DNA from: Lautropia sp.
GTDB lineage: Bacteria > Pseudomonadota > Gammaproteobacteria > Burkholderiales > Burkholderiaceae_E
DNA length: 5,974 nucleotides
Direction of reading: 5' to 3'
Assembly: GCA_013813615.1 (NCBI GenBank)
Contig: JACCRJ010000454.1
Coordinates: 1 to 5,974 of the forward strand
A model generated the notes under the pieces. That model had not been told where the DNA came from. It saw nothing but the letters and a program-made list of their open reading frames with translations, and made no database searches. Both the position numbers and the translations under genes were made by a program. Each line of letters starts with the position of its first letter. Position 1 is the first letter of the stretch. Shown piece by piece: positions 1 through 5,974 of this stretch.

Positions 1-868
1 CCCCGGGCTTGATGCCCTGGGTGTCCGCGATCCAGCCGCCGAGAGTGCCGCGATGAGTGGGCAGCGTACCGGCGCCGATGAACAGGCGGCTGCCGACGTG
101 GGTGAGGTCCGGCCCCAGGGTCGATTCTTCCGAAACGCCGCGGATGGTGTGGCAGGCGTTGCAGCGTGCCTGCAGGAAGGTCGCCCTGCCGCGTTGCGCG
201 GGTTCATCCTTCGGCGTCTGCGCCGGGCGCGCCTGTGCCGCCAGCCAGCTGTCGAATTCGTCTGCGGGCAGCACGACCACGTGCAGTGCCATGAGCGCGT
301 GCTGTTCGCCGCAGTACTCGGCGCACTGGCCGCGGTGCACGCCCGGCTTGCGTGCTTCGAGATGCAGGTGATGCAGGCGTCCCGGCACCATGTCGACCTT
401 GCCTGCCAGCTCCGGCACCCAGAAACTGTGGATGACGTCCGCCGAACTCAGGGCCAGGGTCAGCGGCCGGCCCTGCGGGATGCGTATCTCGTTGGCGAGA
501 AGGATGTCGCGGCCGCTTGTCGGGTCGCGGTAGCGAACTTCCCACCACCAGAGCTTCGCGGTCACACTGATCACCAGCCCATCCCGCGGATCGGGTCGGG
601 TAGTGAGCTGGCTGGTGCGGACCGATGCGTACACCATCAGCGCGGACAGGACGAGCACCGGGAATACGACGCCGCCACCGATGATCCACAGTCCCGCGTT
701 GAACGGCTTCGTGTCGGGCGGCCGGCGCCGCAGCGCCAGTGCGAGCAGCACCATCACCAGCACGAAGATCAGGCTGGCGCCAATGGTCAACACGGCGCCG
801 ATCTCGAAGAGCGAATCCGCCGTCGCGGTGGCCGGCTTCAGCACCGACTGGGAGGCTGGGGAGCTCAC
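1..868 (-). CDS. coxB: Cytochrome c oxidase subunit II with C-terminal cytochrome c domain (caa3-type), partial
   Basis: This is the electron-entry subunit of an aa3/caa3-type terminal oxidase: it takes electrons from cytochrome c through its own haem c and a CuA centre and passes them to subunit I. 289 residues lie in the window; the C-terminus is beyond position 1. Two membrane segments (about residues 22-46 and 59-82) are followed by the aromatic stretch KLWWWE (105-110) and a cupredoxin domain with every CuA ligand in place: His147, Cys182, Glu184, Cys186, His190 and Met193. A linker (about 211-227) leads to a haem c site, CNACH (236-240); its distal Met should lie outside the window. The start chosen is a GTG overlapping the upstream cytochrome stop (GTGA). 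There is no clear ribosome binding site, which suggests translational coupling. No cleavable signal peptide precedes the first membrane segment. The family assignment is near certain; the gene symbol is the generic one. Confidence 0.95.
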   Translation of the reverse strand, partial: MSSPASQSVLKPATATADSLFEIGAVLTIGASLIFVLVMVLLALALRRRPPDTKPFNAGLWIIGGGVVFPVLVLSALMVYASVRTSQLTTRPDPRDGLVISVTAKLWWWEVRYRDPTSGRDILLANEIRIPQGRPLTLALSSADVIHSFWVPELAGKVDMVPGRLHHLHLEARKPGVHRGQCAEYCGEQHALMALHVVVLPADEFDSWLAAQARPAQTPKDEPAQRGRATFLQARCNACHTIRGVSEESTLGPDLTHVGSRLFIGAGTLPTHRGTLGGWIADTQGIKPG

Positions 869-1230
869 TCGAGCTTGCCGAGGTAGGCGGCCATGTCCTT
901 CGCATCGGCCTCGGACACGCCCATGTCGGGCATTGTCGTATCGGGTATCACCGACGAGGGCTCGATCAGCCACTGCACCAGGACCTGCGCCGTGTTCGGC
1001 ATCCGGCCCCCGATGTAGCTGCGGCGACCGAAGGACTCCAGGGTGACTGCGACCTGACCGCGGGCAGAGGCCACGCCTGGGATGGTGTGGCAGCTCCCGC
1101 AGTGATACTGCGCGAGCAGGCGGGCGCCGCGGGTCGGGTCACCGGCGGCTGGTGGATCGGCGACGGCCGCGCCGTCGCAGCCGCCCAGGAACGCGGCAAC
1201 GGCCAGCGCAGTCAGCCAGACCCGCTTCAA
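865..1230 (-). CDS. Mono-haem c-type cytochrome, predicted lipoprotein
   Basis: A small periplasmic electron carrier of about 121 residues. From the TTG start the N-terminus reads as a lipoprotein signal: a basic start, a hydrophobic run, then lipobox LGGC with the lipidated Cys at residue 18. The haem site CGSCH is at residues 44-48, and the distal Met is probably Met100 in the TMPDMGV motif, followed by the typical DMAAYL final helix. The TTG at 1228-1230 is chosen because it lies just before the signal peptide and follows an AGGGGAG ribosome binding site (1233-1239). A GTG at 1249-1251 and a TTG at 1309-1311 are in-frame alternatives, but they add polar residues before the signal. The stop overlaps the start of coxB, so the two are surely co-translated, and this cytochrome probably feeds that oxidase. 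The domain closely resembles the second haem domain of the divergent di-haem cytochrome. The function is clear at family level; the exact partner is inferred. Confidence 0.9.
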   Translation of the reverse strand: MKRVWLTALAVAAFLGGCDGAAVADPPAAGDPTRGARLLAQYHCGSCHTIPGVASARGQVAVTLESFGRRSYIGGRMPNTAQVLVQWLIEPSSVIPDTTMPDMGVSEADAKDMAAYLGKLE

Positions 1231-1256
1231 GACTCCCCTCGAGTTGCGCACTTCAT
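1227..1256 (-). CDS. Possible 9-residue leader peptide overlapping the cytochrome start
   Basis: An ATG (1254-1256) opens a reading frame of nine residues, MKCATRGES, whose TGA stop shares bases with the TTG start of the cytochrome lipoprotein (TTGA). An AGGA at 1262-1265 sits 5 bases ahead of the ATG. If translated it could couple initiation at the weak TTG codon. A frame this short can easily arise by chance, so this is a suggestion only. Confidence 0.2.
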   Translation of the reverse strand: MKCATRGES

Positions 1257-1313
1257 GCCGATCCTGCTTCTCCTGGCGCCCAGGGTCCATGATCTTTGCC
1301 GCAGCCGTCAAGA

Positions 1314-1319
1314 ATCATA
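1314..1319 (-). promoter_or_regulatory. Possible -10 element for the cytochrome/coxB operon
   Basis: Read on the minus strand this is TATGAT, five of six matches to the sigma-70 -10 consensus, about 85 bases upstream of the chosen cytochrome start. No convincing -35 hexamer is present at 16-18 bp spacing, so an activator or another promoter may be used. Weak evidence. Confidence 0.25.
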
Positions 1320-1364
1320 CCCAACGCCTTGCGACCGGCTTCCGGCGCCGCCGCGACGCTTTCC

Positions 1365-1377
1365 CGTAAAGTTTACG
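1365..1377. promoter_or_regulatory. Perfect 13-bp palindrome in the divergent control region (candidate operator)
   Basis: CGTAAA-G-TTTACG is a perfect inverted repeat with a one-base centre, AT-rich in an otherwise very GC-rich region. It lies 134 bp before the TTG start of the minus-strand cytochrome and 91 bp before the GTG of the di-haem cytochrome, a position suited to a dimeric regulator acting on both directions. It does not match the FNR/ANR, Fur or CRP consensus as I know them, so the regulator is unknown. Confidence 0.4.
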
Positions 1378-1443
1378 CAGGCGTCACCCCCGAAGTGCGC
1401 ACCGGTAGCAGCCCGGGGCAACAGGCGCGAATCCTGCCTGCCC
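1377..1443 (+). promoter_or_regulatory. Candidate structured 5' leader of the di-haem cytochrome operon
   Basis: The segment 1436-1441 (GCCTGC) can pair with GCAGGC at 1377-1382 or, as GCCTG, with CAGGC at 1422-1426. The second hairpin can be extended by GGG (1416-1418) with CCC (1441-1443), leaving a three-base CAA bulge. These pairings exclude each other, as in a switch. The part GCGAATCC..CTG.CCC recalls the core of cobalamin riboswitches, but the GCAACTGT element and the rest of that fold are not seen, so I do not assign it to a known class. Chance pairing in GC-rich DNA is a real alternative. Confidence 0.25.
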
Positions 1444-1468
1444 GTCGGAATCTGGATTTGGAGATGCT

Positions 1469-2350
1469 GTGAGAATCTGGCCTGCGAGGGCACTTGGTTG
1501 TGCGGCTGCGCTCGTCACGCTGCTGGTCCTGGGCGGGATTACGGCCGCAGCGTTCGTTCGTGCCGGCTGGTATGACGTGTCGGCCAACACCCAGCATCTG
1601 CTGCCCACCTATCAGTTGCTGCAGACGGTGATGCATTACTCGGTGAAGCGGCGCACCACGGAGATCGCTGCGCGTGCACCCGACGAAGACACGCAGAAGC
1701 TCGGCGCCACCGTCTACCTGAAGAACTGCGTGCAATGCCATGGCGCGCCGGGCGTGGCGCCCGAGGCGTTCGCGAACGCGTTGCAGCCGCTGCCTGGGCC
1801 GCTCGTGGACGCGCGCCGACGCTGGGATCCCGAGGATCTCTACTGGATCACCCGCAACGGGATCAAGATGAGCGGGATGCCGGCGTGGGAGTATCGCCTC
1901 TCCGACGAGGAACTGTGGGCCGTGGTTGCCTTCATCGACCGCCTGCCGACACTGTCGGTGCCGCAGTTCGCCGCGATGGCCGCCGACCTGCAGCCCGCTG
2001 GAGCCCAGCGCCGCAGGTCCGACGATGTGCCTGCGCCTCAGGCGCGGGTTGCCGGCGTGCCCGCGGATGCGCCGGATCCGGTGCGCGGCCTGGCTGCGCT
2101 TTACCAGCATGGCTGCAATTCCTGCCATGTGATTCCGGGTGTCACCGGCTCGGATGTCCATGTCGGGCCGCCGCTCAAAGGCGTCGCATCGCGTAAACTG
2201 ATTGCGGGAACGCTGCCCAATGAGCCGGAACAGATGGTGCGCTGGCTGCGCGACCCGAAGAGCGTCGATCGCTGGACCGCGATGCCGGCGATGGGCGTGA
2301 GCGCGCCGGCTGCCCGCGACATGGCCGCCTACCTTGCGACGCTGTATTAG
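1469..2350 (+). CDS. Membrane-anchored di-haem cytochrome c
   Basis: A 293-residue periplasmic electron carrier with two haem c domains. Residues 8-30 form an uncleaved signal-anchor helix, keeping the protein on the outer face of the inner membrane. Domain 1 has haem site CVQCH (87-91), with the distal Met probably Met137 in KMSGMPAW. After a Pro/Ala/Arg-rich linker (about 175-205), domain 2 has CNSCH (216-220), with Met272 in TAMPAMGVS and the final helix [11 protein letters not shown]. The GTG start is preceded by GGAG at 1460-1463 with 5-base spacing, and the hydrophobic anchor begins soon after. The sorbosone-type dehydrogenase follows 25 bp downstream, so a single transcript is likely and this cytochrome is the natural electron acceptor for that enzyme. 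Domain 2 is a close relative of the mono-haem lipoprotein on the other strand. The cytochrome assignment is secure; the redox partners are inferred. Confidence 0.93.
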   Translation: MRIWPARALGCAAALVTLLVLGGITAAAFVRAGWYDVSANTQHLLPTYQLLQTVMHYSVKRRTTEIAARAPDEDTQKLGATVYLKNCVQCHGAPGVAPEAFANALQPLPGPLVDARRRWDPEDLYWITRNGIKMSGMPAWEYRLSDEELWAVVAFIDRLPTLSVPQFAAMAADLQPAGAQRRRSDDVPAPQARVAGVPADAPDPVRGLAALYQHGCNSCHVIPGVTGSDVHVGPPLKGVASRKLIAGTLPNEPEQMVRWLRDPKSVDRWTAMPAMGVSAPAARDMAAYLATLY

Positions 2351-2364
2351 CGTCCCGATACCCC

Positions 2365-2370
2365 GAGGAG
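2365..2370 (+). promoter_or_regulatory. Ribosome binding site deciding the dehydrogenase start
   Basis: GAGGAG lies 5 bases before the GTG at 2376-2378. This selects the GTG over the upstream in-frame codon at 2334, which lies inside the cytochrome gene and would add a non-signal extension before the lipoprotein signal peptide. A TTG directly after the GTG is a near-equal alternative. Confidence 0.75.
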
Positions 2371-2375
2371 AATCA

Positions 2376-3704
2376 GTGTTGAAATCTTCCTGTTGCGCAA
2401 CCTTCCTTGCTGTCGCCGCGGCCCTTGCCTTGAGTGGTTGCAGCGACATGGCGCGCCTGCCGATGGCGGCCGGGACCGGGCCGAGCCCGCAATTGCCCGC
2501 GCCGAACAAGACGCTGATCCCGACGGTCAACATCGCGCCGGCCAGAGGCTGGACACAGGGGCAGGCGCCGACTCCGGCATCCGGGCTGAAGGTGGTGGCT
2601 TTCGCGCGAGACCTGAGCCACCCGCGGTGGCTGCACGTGCTTCCCAACGGCGATGTGCTGGTGGCGGAAAGTAACAAGCCCGCGAAGCCGGACGACGCGC
2701 CGAGCGGCGGTCTGCGCGGTTGGATCATGGGCAAGGTGATGGCAAAGGCCGGCGCGGGCGTTCCGAGCCCGGACCGGATCGTCCTGCTGCGCGATGCCGA
2801 CGGCGACGGCGTGGCGGAGACCCGCTCGACGTTCCTCGAGAAGCTCCATTCCCCCTTTGGCATGGCGCTGGTCGGCAAGGACTTCTACGTCGCGAACACC
2901 AGTGCGGTGGTTCGCTTTCCGTACGAGGACGGCCAGACCCGCATCGAGTCGGCGGGCAGCAGGCTGGTCGATCTGCCTGCCGGGCCACGCAATCACCACT
3001 GGACGAAAAGCCTGATCGCGGGCACCGACGGCACGAAGCTCTACGCCACGGTCGGCTCCAACAGCAACGTCGCCGAGAACGGGATGGCGGAGGAGGAAGG
3101 GCGCGCGGCGATCTGGGAGATCGATCGGGCGTCGGGCAAGCATCGTATTTTCGCGACCGGTCTGCGGAACCCGAACGGTATGGCGTGGACCGCCGGCAAC
3201 GTGCTGTGGACGGTCGTCAACGAGCGCGACGAGATCGGCAGCGACCTGGTGCCCGACTACCTGACGTCGGTGAAGGACGGCGCCTTCTACGGCTGGCCCT
3301 ACAGCTACTTCGGCGCCAAGGTCGATGAGCGGGTCGAGCCGCAGCGCCCTGACCTGGTGGCGAAGGCGATCAAGCCCGACTATGCCCTGGGGCCTCACAC
3401 GGCCTCTCTGGGCCTGGCGTCGGCCGAAGGCAGTCGCCTCACGCCGGCGCTGTCCAGCGGCATGTTCATCGGCCAGCACGGTTCCTGGAACCGCAAGCCG
3501 CACAGCGGTTACAAGGTCGTGTTCGTGCCGTTCAGGGACGGCAGGCCGGCGGGCGAGCCGGTAGACGTCCTGACTGGATTCCTCACGGAGAAGGGCGAGG
3601 CGCAGGGGCGTCCGGTTGGCGTCGCGGTGGACAGGCAGGGCGCGCTGCTGGTAGCCGACGACGTCGGCAACGCGGTCTGGCGCGTCACCGCGTCAAACCC
3701 CTGA
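2376..3704 (+). CDS. Sorbosone/aldose dehydrogenase family lipoprotein (PQQ-dependent type)
   Basis: A 442-residue predicted periplasmic dehydrogenase with the six-bladed beta-propeller fold of L-sorbosone and soluble aldose sugar dehydrogenases, which oxidise sugars or aldehydes using PQQ and Ca2+. A lipoprotein signal ends in lipobox LSGC (Cys22). Family motifs in order: [17 protein letters not shown] (82-98), an acidic DADGDG loop (140-145), NHHWTK (206-211, with the likely catalytic His), [10 protein letters not shown] (227-236), RNPNGMAW (264-271), NERDE (282-286), [10 protein letters not shown] (304-313), GQHGSWNR (366-373, with residues likely to contact PQQ), RPVGVAVD (412-419) and the closing blade [11 protein letters not shown] (427-437). 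It lies 25 bp after the di-haem cytochrome, which probably accepts its electrons. No pqq biosynthesis gene is in the window. The substrate cannot be read from the sequence; 'sorbosone' is a family name, not a proven activity. Confidence 0.88.
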   Translation: MLKSSCCATFLAVAAALALSGCSDMARLPMAAGTGPSPQLPAPNKTLIPTVNIAPARGWTQGQAPTPASGLKVVAFARDLSHPRWLHVLPNGDVLVAESNKPAKPDDAPSGGLRGWIMGKVMAKAGAGVPSPDRIVLLRDADGDGVAETRSTFLEKLHSPFGMALVGKDFYVANTSAVVRFPYEDGQTRIESAGSRLVDLPAGPRNHHWTKSLIAGTDGTKLYATVGSNSNVAENGMAEEEGRAAIWEIDRASGKHRIFATGLRNPNGMAWTAGNVLWTVVNERDEIGSDLVPDYLTSVKDGAFYGWPYSYFGAKVDERVEPQRPDLVAKAIKPDYALGPHTASLGLASAEGSRLTPALSSGMFIGQHGSWNRKPHSGYKVVFVPFRDGRPAGEPVDVLTGFLTEKGEAQGRPVGVAVDRQGALLVADDVGNAVWRVTASNP

Positions 3705-3769
3705 TCAGCGGACGCCGACAACCCGCGGGGCGAGAATCCTTGATCCGTCCCTGGCCGAGCGATGCGGGC

Positions 3770-4459
3770 TTACCTGCCGGGGAACGGGCGGCGGCGGACT
3801 GCATGACGGTAGAAGAGGAAGCTGAGACCCGCGACCCAGGCGAGCGAGGCCGCCCAGCCGCCGAGGACGTCGGACGGAAAGTGAACCCCGAGGTAGACCC
3901 GGGAGGTGCCGACCAGGATGGTGAAGGCTGCTCCAAGCGCCAGCACCCACCACCGCATGGCGGTCGGCCACAGCAGGACCACCAGCGCGGCGGCGAGCGC
4001 CATCGATTGCATGGCATGGCCGCTGGGAAAACTGAAGGAGATCTCCGGCGCGATCGACGGCCAGAGATCCGGCCGGATGCGCCCGTAGCTGAGCTTCGCG
4101 ACCATGTTGATCAGCGCCGCGCCGCCGGTGGCGAGCGCCCAGAAGAGGGCGTCGATCCAGCGCCGCCTGGCCAGGAGCAGCGCGCAGCCGAGCGCATCGG
4201 CCGGGCCCACCCACAGGCCCGAGCCGATGGTGGAGGCGAGCAGCATGAGCCGGTCCATCGACACATCCGCGTGGCGCTGCATGAAGCGGAGGATGGCTTC
4301 GTCGATGGCCAGCGTCTCCCGTTCGCGGACGTCCTCGGCGAGTTCGCCGAACAGGAAGAGCGGTAGAAGGACGCAGGCGAACAAGGCGAGCAGCCGGAGC
4401 CGGTTCCAGCGCAGCCAGCCGGCGATGACGAAGGTGGCGGTGGCGAGTCGGGGGAGCAT
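3770..4459 (-). CDS. PAP2-family membrane phosphatase
   Basis: A 229-residue integral membrane protein of the type 2 phosphatidic acid phosphatase family, which removes phosphate from lipid phosphates such as undecaprenyl pyrophosphate or phosphatidate at the periplasmic face. About six hydrophobic segments are seen (roughly 22-38, 70-97, 101-121, 148-164, 169-185 and 197-217). All three signature motifs are intact: KLSYGRIRP (122-130, KX6RP), PSGH (145-148), and SRVYLGVHFPSD (186-197) with catalytic His193 and Asp197. His148 of PSGH is the expected proton donor. The ATG at 4457-4459 is the only good start, although no Shine-Dalgarno sequence precedes it; the open frame continues upstream only as a shadow of the opposite-strand genes. 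It stands alone: convergent with the dehydrogenase and divergent from the pobA pair. The exact lipid substrate is unknown. Confidence 0.93.
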   Translation of the reverse strand: MLPRLATATFVIAGWLRWNRLRLLALFACVLLPLFLFGELAEDVRERETLAIDEAILRFMQRHADVSMDRLMLLASTIGSGLWVGPADALGCALLLARRRWIDALFWALATGGAALINMVAKLSYGRIRPDLWPSIAPEISFSFPSGHAMQSMALAAALVVLLWPTAMRWWVLALGAAFTILVGTSRVYLGVHFPSDVLGGWAASLAWVAGLSFLFYRHAVRRRPFPGR

Positions 4460-4462
4460 GGA

Positions 4463-4472
4463 GGCGCGCGCC
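4463..4472. promoter_or_regulatory. 10-bp palindrome in the narrow divergent promoter
   Basis: GGCGCGCGCC reads the same on both strands and sits between the phosphatase start and the -10 element of the pobA-side operon, where a -35/-10 spacer would lie. It could be an operator, but such GC palindromes also arise by chance in DNA this GC-rich. Confidence 0.2.
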
Positions 4473-4477
4473 GGGTT

Positions 4478-4486
4478 TGCTATGCT
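4478..4486 (+). promoter_or_regulatory. Extended -10 promoter element of the small ORF–pobA operon
   Basis: TGC-TATGCT fits the extended -10 pattern TGnTATnnT. There is no recognisable -35, as is common for this promoter type. Transcription would be expected to start about 4492-4494, only a few bases before the ATG at 4496. Confidence 0.4.
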
Positions 4487-4495
4487 TTGAGTGCG

Positions 4496-5974
<1,479 letters not shown>

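Noticed and set aside
53..886. 277-residue plus-strand open frame
   Set aside because: Antisense to coxB, whose CuA and haem motifs are unmistakable; no recognisable domain.
1309..1311. TTG as the start of the cytochrome lipoprotein (148 residues)
   Set aside because: It would place 27 mostly polar residues before the lipoprotein signal and has no ribosome binding site. The TTG at 1230 has both a site and a proper signal peptide.
1377..1447. tRNA-like T-arm (CAGG-CGCGAAT-CCTG)
   Set aside because: The loop lacks the TTC of a T-loop, and no acceptor, D or anticodon stems can be assembled around it.
1377..1468. Outright call of a cobalamin riboswitch
   Set aside because: Only a core fragment resembles the family. 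The expected GCAACTGT element and outer stems are not visible, and a cytochrome operon is not a typical target.
1373..2878. 501-residue open frame on the minus strand, opposite the di-haem cytochrome and dehydrogenase
   Set aside because: It is antisense to two genes with complete family motifs. Its protein has no recognisable domain and has the Arg/His/Pro-rich composition typical of shadow frames in GC-rich DNA.
2373..3503. 376-residue minus-strand open frame opposite the dehydrogenase
   Set aside because: Shadow of a well-supported gene; low-complexity Arg/Val/Gly composition and no motif.
3705..3769. Bidirectional terminator between the convergent dehydrogenase and phosphatase genes
   Set aside because: Only short palindromes (CTGATCAG at 3701-3708, CCCGCGGG at 3722-3729) are present, with no stable long stem and no T-run on either strand.

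Overview
GC-rich, densely packed bacterial DNA, most likely from a proteobacterium. The main pointers are a CoxB–cytochrome c fusion, c-type cytochrome lipoproteins, a PQQ-type sugar dehydrogenase and a very typical proteobacterial PobA. I cannot fix the genus. No mobile element, CRISPR array, tRNA or rRNA is visible, and no stretch over about 300 bases lacks a gene.

Left part (1-3704): two divergently transcribed groups share a control region at about 1231-1468. On the minus strand, a mono-haem c-type cytochrome lipoprotein is followed, with a 4-base overlap, by cytochrome c oxidase subunit II carrying a C-terminal haem c domain (caa3 type, cut by the window start). Subunit I presumably lies beyond position 1. 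On the plus strand, a membrane-anchored di-haem cytochrome c is followed 25 bp later by a lipoprotein of the sorbosone/aldose (PQQ-dependent) dehydrogenase family. Read together, this looks like a short periplasmic respiratory chain: substrate oxidation, then cytochromes c, then the CuA/haem c subunit of an oxygen-reducing oxidase. The individual families are clear; the chain is inferred from gene order.

The shared control region holds a perfect 13-bp palindrome and, in front of the di-haem gene, a leader able to form alternative hairpins. Both are predictions.

Right part (3705-5974): a convergent 65-bp gap without a clear terminator leads to a minus-strand PAP2-family membrane phosphatase. 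Divergent from it, across only 36 bp, is a plus-strand pair: an unrecognised small acidic protein, possibly translated from a leaderless mRNA, and 1 base overlapping it pobA (4-hydroxybenzoate 3-monooxygenase), which runs off the right edge with its last residues missing. This pair points to aromatic catabolism through protocatechuate and seems functionally separate from the respiratory genes.
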